DNA of 64,000 nt, from NCBI GenBank assembly GCA_035944555.1, contig DASZAY010000015.1, positions 25,692-89,691 of the forward strand. Reading direction: 5' to 3'. This document shows positions 27,368 through 36,617 of this stretch, in pieces. The stretch is from CADCWK01 sp035944555 (lineage in GTDB: Bacteria > Chloroflexota > Chloroflexia > Thermomicrobiales > UBA6265). Numbering within the stretch: position 1 is the first letter of the stretch; each line of letters starts with the position of its first letter. Position numbers and translations under genes: made by a program. Below the pieces are notes generated by a model. That model worked only from the letters and a program-made list of their open reading frames with translations. It was not told the origin of the DNA and ran no database searches.

Positions 27368-28798
27368 ATGGCGGAAGCGGTCAACGAATCCGGGAATTCC
27401 TACGACATCGTCCTCCTCGGCGGCGGGACCGGCGGGTATGTCGCCGCAATCCGCGCCAAGCAGCTTGGCTTCAACGTTGCTGTCATCGAGGAAAGCAAGC
27501 TCGGCGGCACCTGCCTTCACCGTGGATGCATCCCGACCAAGGCAATGCTGAAGTCGGCCGACGTCTTTGATACCGTCAAGCGGGCCAAGGAATTCGGCGT
27601 CAACATCGGTGGTGACGCGAGCTTCGACTACGACACGGCCCTCGGCCGCTCGCTCAAGGTCGTCGAGGGGCAGTACAAGGGGCTGCAGTACCTCTTCGAC
27701 AAGAAGCACAAGATTCCGGTGTTCCACGCTCGGGGTCGCCTGCTCGGGCCGAACACCGTCGGCGTGGAGCCGGTCGACGGCTCCCAGCCGTTCCAGCTCC
27801 AGGCGACGAACATCATCATCAACACCGGTTCGCGGCCCCGCCCCATCAAGGGCGTCCCGTACGACGGCGAGAAGGTGATCAACTCCGATCACGCCGTCGT
27901 CCTTCCGAAGCTCCCCAAGAGCTTCATCATCCGCGGCGGCGGCGCGACCGGCGTCGAGTGGGCCTCCATCTACCACCGCTACGGGTCCAAGGTCACGCTC
28001 GTCGGCCGGGTCGTCCCGCAGGAGGACCAGGAGATCAGCGAGGCGCTCGCCAAGTCCTACCAGCGCGCCAAGCTGGAAGTGATCAACGACGCCCGACCGT
28101 CCGCCGATGACTTCGACATCACGAATGACGGCGTCACGATGCGGACGAAGGACAGCAAGGGCAAGGAGAAGGTCACCCAGGCGGAGGTCCTGCTGGTCGC
28201 CATCGGTCGCCAGGGCAACGTCGAGGACATCGGCCTCGATGCCGCTGGTGTCAAGGTCGGGACGTCCGGCGAGTACATCGACGTCGACTCGATGATGCGG
28301 ACCAACGTCCCCAACATCTACGCCATCGGTGACATCACCGGTCAGCAGCTGCTGGCGCACACGGCGATGCACATGGGCATCCTCGCGGTCGAGCACATCA
28401 AGGGGCTGAACCCGCACGCGATCGACCTGCTCAACTCCCCGTCCTGCACCTACTGTGAGCCGGAGATCGGCTCGGTCGGTCTGACGGAGAAGCAGGCCCG
28501 CGATCTCGGGCACGAGATCAAGGTCGGCCGCTTCCCGATGCGACCCAATGCCAAGGCGACGATCGAGGGACACACCGACGGCTTCACCAAGATCGTGGCC
28601 GACGCCGACACCGATGACGTGCTGGGCATCCACATCATTGGCCCGCATGCGACCGAGCTGATCGCCGAGGCGGCGCTGGGGCGGTTGCTCCAGGTCAGCG
28701 GGCAGGAGCTTGGCATGACGATCCACCCGCACCCGACGGTGTCCGAGGTGATCGGCGAGGCCGCCCACGACCTGCTCGGCCACCCGATCCACATCTAG
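27368..28798 (+). CDS. lpdA: Dihydrolipoyl dehydrogenase (E3)
   Basis: A 476-residue FAD/NAD oxidoreductase that reoxidises dihydrolipoamide in 2-oxoacid dehydrogenase or glycine-cleavage complexes. Seen: the FAD-binding LLGGGTGGYVAAIRA, redox disulfide C49-x4-C54 (GGTCLHRGCIPTK), an NAD region (RGGGATGVEWASIY), the second FAD motif NIYAIGDITG, and the catalytic HPHPTVSEVIGEA. GAGGGAG precedes the ATG. The long open frame upstream is not supported. No E1 or E2 gene adjoins it; the AceE-like E1 is 23 kb away. A strong terminator follows. Confidence 0.95.
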   Translation: MAEAVNESGNSYDIVLLGGGTGGYVAAIRAKQLGFNVAVIEESKLGGTCLHRGCIPTKAMLKSADVFDTVKRAKEFGVNIGGDASFDYDTALGRSLKVVEGQYKGLQYLFDKKHKIPVFHARGRLLGPNTVGVEPVDGSQPFQLQATNIIINTGSRPRPIKGVPYDGEKVINSDHAVVLPKLPKSFIIRGGGATGVEWASIYHRYGSKVTLVGRVVPQEDQEISEALAKSYQRAKLEVINDARPSADDFDITNDGVTMRTKDSKGKEKVTQAEVLLVAIGRQGNVEDIGLDAAGVKVGTSGEYIDVDSMMRTNVPNIYAIGDITGQQLLAHTAMHMGILAVEHIKGLNPHAIDLLNSPSCTYCEPEIGSVGLTEKQARDLGHEIKVGRFPMRPNAKATIEGHTDGFTKIVADADTDDVLGIHIIGPHATELIAEAALGRLLQVSGQELGMTIHPHPTVSEVIGEAAHDLLGHPIHI

Positions 28799-28823
28799 GT
28801 CCCTCCCGGCTGGATCACCGATG

Positions 28824-28861
28824 AAACGGCCCCGCTCTGTCGCGACGGAGCGGGGCCGTTT
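28824..28861 (+). terminator. Terminator of lpdA
   Basis: A perfect 14-bp stem (28824-28837 with 28848-28861) with AAA on the 5' arm and TTT at the end of the 3' arm, 25 bases past the lpdA stop. Confidence 0.85.
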
Positions 28862-28944
28862 CGCGCCCCTGGCAGCCTGTTACGGGACGCCAAGTGATTG
28901 TCGCTCCGCTCGCCCACGGCCCTGGCTGTACCCATCTCGCGGAG

Positions 28945-29337
28945 CTACGCCGCCCGGCGCCGGCTAACGGCTGCGCCGACGATCGTGACGAGGGCAATCG
29001 CGATCAGGGTGATCAACGGGCCGGTCTCCGGAGAATCGAGGGCCAGGGCGAGCACGGTGAACAGCGTCGTCAGCGACCAGAGCGCGATGTCACCCACGAT
29101 GCGAAGTGGACGCGCTGTGGCGGGATCGCCGCCGAGTCGGAGGGCGACTAGCCCCCAGATCAGCGGCACTGCCCCGAACGGGAGCGCCAGCAGCCACCGG
29201 CCATACGTGCCCAGCCCCAGCCGGATATCAAGCAGGGCCAGCCCGATGCAGACGGTGCCAACGACGATGTTGACGAGTGCATAGCCACGCCCCATCGTCC
29301 GGACGCTCTCCCACCAGTCGCGCAACGGTGCAGGCAT
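28945..29337 (-). CDS. Small multi-spanning membrane protein
   Basis: A 130-residue protein with four predicted membrane helices (starting around YALVNIVVGTVCIGLALL, WLLALPFGAVPLIWGLVAL, VGDIALWSLTTLFTVLAL and LITLIAIALVTIVGAAV) and a basic C terminus. An open frame extends 12 codons upstream, but GGGAGAG stands just before the ATG at 29337. No family is recognised. It is alone on the minus strand, divergent from the next gene. Confidence 0.65.
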   Translation of the reverse strand: MPAPLRDWWESVRTMGRGYALVNIVVGTVCIGLALLDIRLGLGTYGRWLLALPFGAVPLIWGLVALRLGGDPATARPLRIVGDIALWSLTTLFTVLALALDSPETGPLITLIAIALVTIVGAAVSRRRAA

Positions 29338-29488
29338 AACGCTCTCCCGATCGTCGGATCCTACGGGCACCACGGCGCATCACCGGGGCGAGGGTACTTG
29401 TTCCGCCTCCGGGCTGGCACGCCGGACGCGAACGGGAACACGAGGCCCAGGCTGCGATCGGATGGCCCGGCAAAATCTGGGGTAGCGG

Positions 29489-29971
29489 ATGTTGAGCAAG
29501 ATTAGACGAAGCGTCCGGCAGACCGATCTCCGCGCCGCGGCCATCTCCGGGATCGTCTCGGTCGTGGCATACACCGCCACCATGGAGATGGACCGGCGGT
29601 TGACCGGCAGCCGGATCGACGACCTGGTCCTGCTCGGACGCCCGCTCGTTCCCGACCGACCGCACCTCGCCCGCCGGGTTGGCGCCATCGTCCATCTGGC
29701 CAATGGCGCCGCCATCGGGATCGCCTACGCGGCGCTGGCTCATGACCGTCTGCCCGGACCGCCGTGGCTGCGTGGCGCGACGGCGGTCATGGTCGAGAAC
29801 AGTGCCCTGTACCCGCTTATGCGGATCGGCCGGAACGTACACCCCGCCATGCGTGACGGGCAGCTGGACGATTACTGGACCTGGCCGGCCTTCGTGGAAT
29901 CCATCCCGCCGCATGTCGTCTACGGGCTGCTCGTCGGTCCGCTGTACGAGCGCCTTCGCCACCGCAGTTAG
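29489..29971 (+). CDS. Conserved membrane-associated protein, DUF1440/DUF6789-like
   Basis: A 160-residue protein with helices at about ISGIVSVVAYTATMEM and GAIVHLANGAAIGIAYAAL. Later segments (ENSALYPL, PPHVVYGLLVGPLYERL) recur in small membrane proteins annotated as DUF1440 or DUF6789. That family link is from memory of the pattern and is tentative. It starts at ATG 29489 and precedes the SDR gene by 52 bases on the same strand. Confidence 0.6.
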   Translation: MLSKIRRSVRQTDLRAAAISGIVSVVAYTATMEMDRRLTGSRIDDLVLLGRPLVPDRPHLARRVGAIVHLANGAAIGIAYAALAHDRLPGPPWLRGATAVMVENSALYPLMRIGRNVHPAMRDGQLDDYWTWPAFVESIPPHVVYGLLVGPLYERLRHRS

Positions 29972-30023
29972 TTCCAGCGATCAATTCTCCTTAACTCACC
30001 TCAATCACAGGAGTAACAGCACG

Positions 30024-30809
30024 ATGACTCTCGAGATCCGCCTCGACGGTAAGGTCGCCCTCGTGACCGGGGGGAATACCGGGATCGGCGCCGGCTGCGT
30101 CCGGAAGCTGGCCGAGTCCGGCGCCGACGTCGCCATCAACTATCGCTCGGACCGGAGCCGGGAATCGGCCGAGGATCTGGCCGAAGAGGTCCGGGGAATG
30201 GGGCGACGAGCCTTGCCCATTCAGGCCGACCTGACCGACCGGGACGCGATCGGGACGATGTTCGCCGCGGTCGACACTGGATTCAGTCGGCTGGACATCC
30301 TTGTCAACAACGCCGGCATCGGCGGCGAGGGGACCGGGGTGGATCAGCCGCTGGACGAATGGGACAAGGTCCTTGCCGTCAATCTGACCGCGCCGTTCAT
30401 CTGCACGAAGTACGCGGTCGACCTCATGCGGCGTGGGGGGCGGGGCGGCCGGATCCTGAACATCACCTCGGTTCACGAGGAAGCGCCGGGCGGTGGCTCC
30501 GTCGCCTACCCGGTCTCCAAGGCCGGCTTGCGGAACCTGACGCGCGCCTCCGCGCTCCAGCTCGCGCCGGAGGGGATCTTTGTCACGGCCGTAGCGCCGG
30601 GGATGATCCTGACGAAGATGAACCAGGAGGCATCGAACGACCCCGAGGTGCTCGCGAACGCGGAGCGGCAGATCCCTGCCCGCCGCGCCGGTCAGCCCGA
30701 GGACATCGGCCACATGGTCGCGTTCCTCGCCAGCGACCTCGGCTCCTACGTCACGGGGTCGTCGATCTTCGTCGACGGTGGCTGGATGCTCGACTGGCCA
30801 GCTGTCTGA
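30024..30809 (+). CDS. SDR-family NAD(P)-dependent oxidoreductase (FabG/glucose dehydrogenase type)
   Basis: A 261-residue classical short-chain dehydrogenase. Seen: cofactor motif TGGNTGIGAG, NNAG in VNNAGIGGEG, the catalytic tyrosine and lysine in YPVSKAG with the serine in ITSVHEE, and the C-terminal SDLGSYVTGSSIFVDGGW. Classical SDR lengths are about 250, so it is intact. CAGGAGT precedes ATG 30024. The substrate is not predictable: FabG, glucose 1-dehydrogenase and sugar or steroid dehydrogenases share these motifs. Confidence 0.9.
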   Translation: MTLEIRLDGKVALVTGGNTGIGAGCVRKLAESGADVAINYRSDRSRESAEDLAEEVRGMGRRALPIQADLTDRDAIGTMFAAVDTGFSRLDILVNNAGIGGEGTGVDQPLDEWDKVLAVNLTAPFICTKYAVDLMRRGGRGGRILNITSVHEEAPGGGSVAYPVSKAGLRNLTRASALQLAPEGIFVTAVAPGMILTKMNQEASNDPEVLANAERQIPARRAGQPEDIGHMVAFLASDLGSYVTGSSIFVDGGWMLDWPAV

Positions 30810-30824
30810 CGGCCAGTCTCCGTC

Positions 30825-31517
30825 CTATCCGCCGTGCCCACCGTGGGTCGGTGTGCCCACCGGCTCGACCGCGGGCGTGGCTCCGCCAAGCGACTGGGGC
30901 CACGCCGGAACGGTCATGTCGTCGACGGGCGGCTGGCCGCGGGCCTCGAGCATCGCGTTCATGTTGAGGATCTCGACATCCTGCGATCGCAGGATGCTCT
31001 CGGCCAGCCGGCGAGCCTCCGGGTTGTCGGACCGCTCGAGCAACGCTTCGGCCATCATCACGCCGCCCCGGTGATGGACGATCATCAGCTGGAGCAAGAG
31101 GACATCCGCCTCGGCCGGTGGCAGCGTTTGGAGCAACGCAAGCTGCTCCTGCGTCGCCATCCCCGGCATCAGGCCGTTGGTAGGATGGCCCATCCAGGTC
31201 ATCGGCGGCTCGCTCGAGGTCTGCGGGGCATCCCGGCTATCGAGCTGCTGGATCATCATGCCGATCTGCGCCTGCTGCGTCGTACCCATGTCATAGGTCA
31301 TGAAGCGGATATCGTCAGATTCCGTCCGTGGGTAGACGGCAAACGACATCGCGACGGCCTGCCCGTGGTGCGTGACCATGTCGCGCAGGAATCCCTGCGC
31401 CGCCTCGTCCAGGCCGGAACCTGGGTCCCAAGTGCGGCCGCTGAAGACGCCGGCGACGAACGCGATGGGTACCAGGGCGATGAGGGCCAGGCGCATGAGC
31501 GTGTCGCGCGTTGGCAT
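30825..31517 (-). CDS. DUF305-domain protein, membrane-anchored
   Basis: A 230-residue protein with an N-terminal membrane anchor (LALIALVPIAFVAGVF) and an extracytoplasmic DUF305 ferritin-like helical bundle. Two diagnostic histidine motifs are seen, MVTHHGQAVAM and MIVHHRGGVMM, with many methionines that often bind copper in this family. A His/Gly-rich tail ends it. AGGAGG precedes ATG 31517. It follows the DUF3105 gene on the same strand with a hairpin between them, so the pair is probably one unit with reduced downstream expression. A role in metal or redox homeostasis is inferred. Confidence 0.88.
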   Translation of the reverse strand: MPTRDTLMRLALIALVPIAFVAGVFSGRTWDPGSGLDEAAQGFLRDMVTHHGQAVAMSFAVYPRTESDDIRFMTYDMGTTQQAQIGMMIQQLDSRDAPQTSSEPPMTWMGHPTNGLMPGMATQEQLALLQTLPPAEADVLLLQLMIVHHRGGVMMAEALLERSDNPEARRLAESILRSQDVEILNMNAMLEARGQPPVDDMTVPAWPQSLGGATPAVEPVGTPTHGGHGG

Positions 31518-31541
31518 CGTGATCCTCCTGAGGAAACACGT

Positions 31542-31574
31542 GCGGCCGGGCGGGATGATCCCTGACCCGGCCGC
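31542..31574 (-). terminator. Hairpin between the DUF3105 and DUF305 genes
   Basis: Arms GCGGCCGGG (31542-31550) and CCCGGCCGC (31566-31574) are perfect, with an inner GGGAT.ATCCC pair. No T tract is seen. It could cause partial termination after the DUF3105 gene. Confidence 0.55.
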
Positions 31575-31598
31575 GCGTCATTGGGTACCGGATCCTGG

Positions 31599-32285
31599 CT
31601 AGAACGAAAGCGTGCCCGTGTTTCCGCCGGTGCAGCTGGCGCCTGGCTCCGGGGTCAGTTCGGTGTTCAGCCGGTACTCCTCGATGAAGGCATCTAGACC
31701 CGGGTCATCGGCGGAGTCGAGCGCCAGCTGGTGGTTCCAGAACGACGCGACGACGGGCGACGACAGGCCGGGATACGGGGAGACGAGGATATAACTCTGC
31801 TCCTCGGCCCGCTCCCGGAGCTCGTCGATCTGGTCCTGCGGCAGGTCCGGGTTGTAGGTGATCCAGACAGCGCCATGCTCCAGCGAGTGGACGGCGTGCC
31901 AGTTGGGAACCGGCGCGGCGTAGTACCCGCAGGTCTGCCAGGCGGCGTTGTGCGGTCCGCCGACCGGAGGCTGCTCGGTGTAGGTCAGCTCACCGTTCTG
32001 GTGCTGGGCTGCCGTGTACTCGTACATGGTCACCTGCTCGAGCGCCGCCGCGCCCTCGCGCCCCATCCACCAATTCCGGCCGAGCAGGCCGACGATCAGG
32101 AGGACGACGACGACAGTCCCGCCGATCGCGGCCAGGTTGACCAGGCGCTGTCGCTGCTTGCGCTCCTTGATCGTCACGCGATCACGGCGACGTTCCTGGA
32201 CGAGTTGCTCGCGCCGGGCACGGCGATCGGTTGGCGTGGATGCCGGATCGGCAAGGACTGGTTCGCGCTTCTCTGGCTGCGGCAT
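31599..32285 (-). CDS. DUF3105-domain membrane-anchored protein
   Basis: A 228-residue protein with a basic cytoplasmic N terminus, one membrane helix (LAAIGGTVVVVLLIVGLL) and an extracytoplasmic DUF3105 domain. Typical family segments are present: GGPHNAAWQTCGYY, HAVHSLEHGAVWITY, and a C-terminal cysteine in GASCTGG. Conserved His and Cys residues suggest a metal or redox role, though no function is established. It is paired with a DUF305 gene, a frequent neighbour in Actinobacteria and Chloroflexota. The ATG at 32285 has only a weak ribosome site. Confidence 0.87.
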   Translation of the reverse strand: MPQPEKREPVLADPASTPTDRRARREQLVQERRRDRVTIKERKQRQRLVNLAAIGGTVVVVLLIVGLLGRNWWMGREGAAALEQVTMYEYTAAQHQNGELTYTEQPPVGGPHNAAWQTCGYYAAPVPNWHAVHSLEHGAVWITYNPDLPQDQIDELRERAEEQSYILVSPYPGLSSPVVASFWNHQLALDSADDPGLDAFIEEYRLNTELTPEPGASCTGGNTGTLSF

Positions 32286-32513
32286 CGGGCTATGCTCGTC
32301 CTCAGGTCGTCGGGCTGCGGCGGTGTCTCAGCACCGGGCCGACTGGCGCCCTGCTATCGTCATGTACGGTGGGCGGATTCTACCACCCACTTACCCGCTA
32401 CCTCTCCACCCTCCCGGGGCCACGCCGCGAACGCGTGCCCGTCGTCACGGCTACGCGGGCAAACGATGCAGATCCCGCACCGAACCCTTCGGGTCGAATC
32501 GAGGGACCTCCCC

Positions 32514-34505
32514 ATGACGATGCACCCGAACGGCCCAGGACCGCGACGCCATCGGCGGCCGCACGGCGCTCCTGGTCTCGTTCACTGCCTCCTGCTGCTC
32601 GTCGCGCTGCTGCTCGGACCTGCCGCCACGGCCGCGGGACGAGGTGTCGGAGGGACGCCGGTCGCGGTGCCCGGTCTCGAAGGCATCGAAATCGTCCGCG
32701 GCCTCCCCGGCTCCGACATCGGGCTCGGTGGTGACGCTCCTCCCCTCGGGGTACTTGCGGACCTCACCGCCTGGTTCGATGGAGACATGTTCGCCCCGCT
32801 GCCGGTTGCCACCCAGGTCCTCGCGCCCGTCGTCAGGGAGGAGGGGCGGCCGGTCTTCGACCTGGTGCTCCCCAGCCGGCCGCTCGGGACGCCACATACC
32901 TTCGTCGCCGGTCAGCAACCCGGCATCCAGGTGTTCTCAATCAATGTCCACGCCGACCTAGGCGGGAGTCCCTTCATCGACCCGTGGGAGTTCTCTGGCT
33001 GGCCGACCGGCTACTCATCGGTCGAACTCCAGGTCGGCACGATGGCGATTACCGGAGGTTCCGTTCTCGCCTGGGCCGAACAGGACGGCCTGGCCTTCCC
33101 CATCGCACCCGGTCCGGACGGGATGCCGCTGACGGCAGATGATCCGGTCGCCCCGCTGGAACGTGGCTGGACCCGAGTGATGCTGGATGACGACACCTAC
33201 TCGCGTGAGCGGGCGACGACGGTCGAGGTCGAGGTCCTCTCCGGCCAGAACGGCACGCGGGACCTGGCAGGTCTGTCCTGGCTGGACGCGTTCGAAGTCC
33301 TCATCGCCGAGCTCCGTCTTCGCTACCCGTTCACCGACCATAAGGCCATCGACTGGGAGGCGCTCGTCGCCATCTGGCGCCCGGAGATTGAGGCCGCGAC
33401 GGCCACGAGTGATCCCGCTCGCTACAACCGGGCGATGATGCGGCTCGCGGTCGAGATCGGCGACGGGCACCTGGCGGCCACACCGGACCTAGGCGTCCTC
33501 CGCGCGGAGATCGGCCACTCGACCGGATTCACCATCGATCGGACGACCAGCGGGATCATCGTCATCGACGCCGTCGCTCCGGGGTCACCGGCCGCCGCCG
33601 CGGGGTTGGTCCCCGGAACGGTAATCACCGCCTGGGAAGGCCAGTTGGCCGCCGAGGCCCTGGCAGCGGTCCAGCTCTGGCGCCCCGTCTCCATCGAGGC
33701 CGCGTCTGATCGGCAGCGACTCACCCTGCTCCCGCTGGGCCGCGACGCGCGGGCCGTGACGCTCGGTGTCCGGGGACCAGGCGACGATCGGCCCCGCGTC
33801 GTCAGGATCGCCCGGGCGCCGGACGACAACGCCGTGCTGGCGTTCATTGGCCAGTCAGCGGAGACGATTGCCGCCCGGGCCGATCAACCGGTCGAGTCAC
33901 GCATGCTCGACGACCGGACAGGCTACGTCCGGGTCAGCACCTTCGCCGCGGCACCGGCGCTGGTCGTCGCGGGGTGGGACTACGCCGTCAACCGACTGCA
34001 GCAGGCTGGCGCTCGTGAACTCGTCGTCGACCTGCGCGGAAACCCCGGTGGCGTCCTGAATGTCGCGACCTACCTTGCCGGCTCGTTTGTCACGCAGACG
34101 GTCAACCTCGCCGACCTGCGGATGGCGACCGACACCGGCGAGTTCGTCAGCTCCGGGCGTCTTCCCCTTCGACCCAACAATGCGCTCTGGACGGGCGGGG
34201 TGACGGTCCTGGTCGACTCCGGCTGCATGTCGGCCTGCGAGGCCCTGGCGGGCGCGCTCGCCGTCGACCCGGACATCCGGATTCTCGGGCACGAGGGGAC
34301 GGCCGGCGTCGTCGCAACCGTCGCCTTCTGGCAGATGCCGGGCGGCACGGCGGTCCAGGCGCCACTGGGCCGGTTCGAGCAGGGCGGGGCGATCTGGCTG
34401 GAAGGGACGGGTGTCCAGCCTACCGAGACGATCCCGCGCACCCGGGAGGCGATCATCTCAGGCGACGACCCGGTCCTCGCGGCCGCGCTCGAGTCGTCCC
34501 GGTGA
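32514..34505 (+). CDS. Secreted S41-family peptidase with PDZ domain
   Basis: A 663-residue exported protein. A signal peptide (LVHCLLLLVALLLGPAATAA) is followed by about 200 residues of novel N-terminal domain, a helical segment, a PDZ domain near GIIVIDAVAPGSPAAAAGLV and the S41 core: VVDLRGNPGGVLN, then VDSGCMSACEAL with the candidate nucleophile serine. The position that carries the catalytic lysine in CtpA (G-x-x-T-x-G-K) reads HEGTAGVVAT, as in S41 members that lack the Ser/Lys dyad. GAGGGA precedes ATG 32514. The stop overlaps the next start by four bases. Confidence 0.85.
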   Translation: MTMHPNGPGPRRHRRPHGAPGLVHCLLLLVALLLGPAATAAGRGVGGTPVAVPGLEGIEIVRGLPGSDIGLGGDAPPLGVLADLTAWFDGDMFAPLPVATQVLAPVVREEGRPVFDLVLPSRPLGTPHTFVAGQQPGIQVFSINVHADLGGSPFIDPWEFSGWPTGYSSVELQVGTMAITGGSVLAWAEQDGLAFPIAPGPDGMPLTADDPVAPLERGWTRVMLDDDTYSRERATTVEVEVLSGQNGTRDLAGLSWLDAFEVLIAELRLRYPFTDHKAIDWEALVAIWRPEIEAATATSDPARYNRAMMRLAVEIGDGHLAATPDLGVLRAEIGHSTGFTIDRTTSGIIVIDAVAPGSPAAAAGLVPGTVITAWEGQLAAEALAAVQLWRPVSIEAASDRQRLTLLPLGRDARAVTLGVRGPGDDRPRVVRIARAPDDNAVLAFIGQSAETIAARADQPVESRMLDDRTGYVRVSTFAAAPALVVAGWDYAVNRLQQAGARELVVDLRGNPGGVLNVATYLAGSFVTQTVNLADLRMATDTGEFVSSGRLPLRPNNALWTGGVTVLVDSGCMSACEALAGALAVDPDIRILGHEGTAGVVATVAFWQMPGGTAVQAPLGRFEQGGAIWLEGTGVQPTETIPRTREAIISGDDPVLAAALESSR

Positions 34506-35425
34506 CCGGTCCTTCCCACTGGGTTCCGGCGGAATGGGCGGAGCGCGACCTGCCGGTGAATGGGCGGTTTGCCCTAAACGAGACCTGCGGACCCGTCGCC
34601 TGGGCCGGCGGACGCTGGCCCGACCAGGACTGGATCGATGGCTGCCTCGTCTGGGTCCGGGAGGACGCGAACGGAGCCTGGCCGATCGTGAGCTGGCAAC
34701 CCGAGGCGGGTCAGCCGGTCACCGTTGCCTCCCCTGCCCCGCTCGCCGACCATCGGCTGAACGCACTGGCACGGTCGCTGGGCATCGGCCGGAAGATGCC
34801 CAGCTGGGATGACCCGGTCATCGCGGACCTGGGAAGCAACCTGCCAGGTCTGCGCCCGTTCAGCCACGGCTCGCTGTACCTCGGCCTGGTGACAAGCATC
34901 ATCGGTCAAAGCATCTCGGTCGCCTCCGCCGCGACCACGCAGCGCCGTCTCGCCAGCGCCCTGTCCAATCCGACGGTGATTGGCGGTCGGACGTTCTGGC
35001 CGCTGCCCTCGGTGGAGCGGCTCTCGGGGGCAACGCCGGCGGACGTCCGCGCCTCTGGCGTGACCTGGCGACGGGCCGAGGCACTGGTCGCCATCGCACG
35101 CATCGCCGCTGACGGTGACCTACCGGACCGGCGTCCCGGTTGGGACCAACTCGACACAGCTGGGCGGATCGTGGCGCTCCGCGAGCTGCCCCTCGTCGGA
35201 CCGTGGACCGCACGGTCGGCGCTGCTGTGGGGCACCGCCGAATCGGGTGTCTGGCCCGCCGGCGACGTCGCACTCCTCCGTGCCGCCCGGCTGGCGTACG
35301 CCAACCCAGACCTAAGCATGCGCGATCTTGACGCGATGGCGGCGAGCTGGGAACCGGACGCCGGGTGGGCGTCACGCCTGCTCTGGGGTGGCCTGTTCGG
35401 GAGTGCCTCTGCGACCATGGGATGA
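34502..35425 (+). CDS. AlkA-like DNA-3-methyladenine glycosylase (HhH-GPD)
   Basis: A 307-residue base-excision repair enzyme that removes alkylated bases. The N-terminal 110 residues form a divergent AlkA_N-like region. The glycosylase core has VTSIIGQSISVASAATTQRRL, and the helix-hairpin-helix reads LRELPLVGPWTARSALL, followed by the catalytic aspartate in VWPAGDVALLRAA. The GTG start at 34502 overlaps the stop of the S41 gene (GTGA), so translation is coupled. It lies in a stretch with uvrC and rarA, other genome-maintenance genes, but is not in their transcript by any clear evidence. Confidence 0.88.
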   Translation: MTGPSHWVPAEWAERDLPVNGRFALNETCGPVAWAGGRWPDQDWIDGCLVWVREDANGAWPIVSWQPEAGQPVTVASPAPLADHRLNALARSLGIGRKMPSWDDPVIADLGSNLPGLRPFSHGSLYLGLVTSIIGQSISVASAATTQRRLASALSNPTVIGGRTFWPLPSVERLSGATPADVRASGVTWRRAEALVAIARIAADGDLPDRRPGWDQLDTAGRIVALRELPLVGPWTARSALLWGTAESGVWPAGDVALLRAARLAYANPDLSMRDLDAMAASWEPDAGWASRLLWGGLFGSASATMG

Positions 35426-35491
35426 GACCATACGGCCGTGAACCAGTTGCCGGGCAGCGTTGCGGCAGCCGCAATCAGCGAGGGAGAACGG

Positions 35492-36541
35492 ATGCACGTC
35501 TATATCGGGACCTACACGGGCGAGAACCACGGTGACGGGATATACCTCTGTGACTTCGACCCGGAGAGCGGGACGCTGATCCAGCGCGACGCGACGACCG
35601 GCGTCGTCAACCCGTCTTTCCTGGCCATCGACCCGAGCGGCCGCTTCGTCCTTTCGGCCAACGAGACCGAGCCAGGCGAGGTCGCCGCGTTCGAGCGGGA
35701 CCTCGAAACCGGCAACCTGACCGAGCTCAACCGTGAGGAAAGCCAGGGATCGGGGCCGTGTTACATCAGCACCGACGTCCCGGGCCGCTACGCGTTCGTC
35801 GCCAACTACGGCGATGGGGCGCTCGCGGTCCTGCCACTGGGCGAGGACGGTCACCTTCAGCCGGCTAGCGATATCGTCCGTGCCGAAGGTGCCGGCCACG
35901 ACCCAGCCCGCCAGGAGGGCCCGCACGGACACATGATCGCGGCGTCGCCCGACGGCCGTTGGGTGCTCGCGACCGATCTCGGCCTGGACACGACGACGGT
36001 CTACGATTTCGACACCGCCGCCGGCACCCTCACCTTGAGCCAGTCGCCCAACGCCGTTGGCCGCGCCGAGCCTGGCGCGGGACCGCGACATTTCGCGTTC
36101 TCCCCTGACGGTGCGACGGTTTACACGATCAACGAGCTGAGCAACACCATCACCGCCTGGGACTTTGCGGATGGCGGGTTGACCGAGCGGCAGACCATCG
36201 GGACCCTGCCCGATGGCTACTCCGGCGAAAGCTTCACGGCCCAGATCGTCGCCTCGGCCGATGGTCGCCACGTCTACGGGTCCAATCGAGGGCATGACAG
36301 CATTGCCATCTTCGCGGTTGGCGACGATGGAACGCTGACGGCGAGCGGTCACCAGTCATCCGGTGGGGTCTCGCCGCGCAACTTCGTCCTCGACCCGACG
36401 GGCGCCTGGCTGCTGGTCGCCAATCAGCAGAGCGACAACATCGTCGTCTACCGGCGCAACCCGGAAGACGGCTCCCTGATCCCGTTCGGTGAGCCAGTGA
36501 GCGTCCCCTCGCCGGTCTGCATCCTGTTCGCCAATACGTAG
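35492..36541 (+). CDS. pgl: Lactonase-family seven-bladed beta-propeller (6-phosphogluconolactonase, YbhE type)
   Basis: A 349-residue cytosolic propeller. YIGTYTGENHGDGIY at the N terminus, PSFLAIDPSGRFVLSANE, GPHGHMIAASPDGRWVLATD and GPRHFAFSPDGATVYTINE repeat the blade motif seen in YbhE-type lactonases. The C terminus ends with an SPVCILF motif shared by the family. It may hydrolyse 6-phosphogluconolactone, though many homologues act on other lactones. The frame is open to a GTG at 35438, but GAGGGAGAAC fits ATG 35492 better and similarity starts there. Confidence 0.85.
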   Translation: MHVYIGTYTGENHGDGIYLCDFDPESGTLIQRDATTGVVNPSFLAIDPSGRFVLSANETEPGEVAAFERDLETGNLTELNREESQGSGPCYISTDVPGRYAFVANYGDGALAVLPLGEDGHLQPASDIVRAEGAGHDPARQEGPHGHMIAASPDGRWVLATDLGLDTTTVYDFDTAAGTLTLSQSPNAVGRAEPGAGPRHFAFSPDGATVYTINELSNTITAWDFADGGLTERQTIGTLPDGYSGESFTAQIVASADGRHVYGSNRGHDSIAIFAVGDDGTLTASGHQSSGGVSPRNFVLDPTGAWLLVANQQSDNIVVYRRNPEDGSLIPFGEPVSVPSPVCILFANT

Positions 36542-36605
36542 GCGACCCGGCCCCCGCTCAGGTGATTTGCCCTGCTCCAAGGGCGGCCCGCGGGAGGTGT
36601 CGGGG

Positions 36606-36611
36606 TATACT
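36606..36611 (+). promoter_or_regulatory. -10 element close to the uvrC start
   Basis: TATACT lies seven bases before the GTG start of uvrC, so transcription would begin at or next to the start codon and give a leaderless message. No good -35 hexamer is present at 17 bases. The same GGGTATACTTG string occurs near 27284 upstream of lpdA. Confidence 0.4.
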
Positions 36612-36617
36612 TGAGGC

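Noticed and set aside
31731..32513. Long N-terminal extension of the S41 peptidase frame
   Set aside because: It runs antisense through the DUF3105 gene; the signal peptide and GAGGGA site place the start at 32514.
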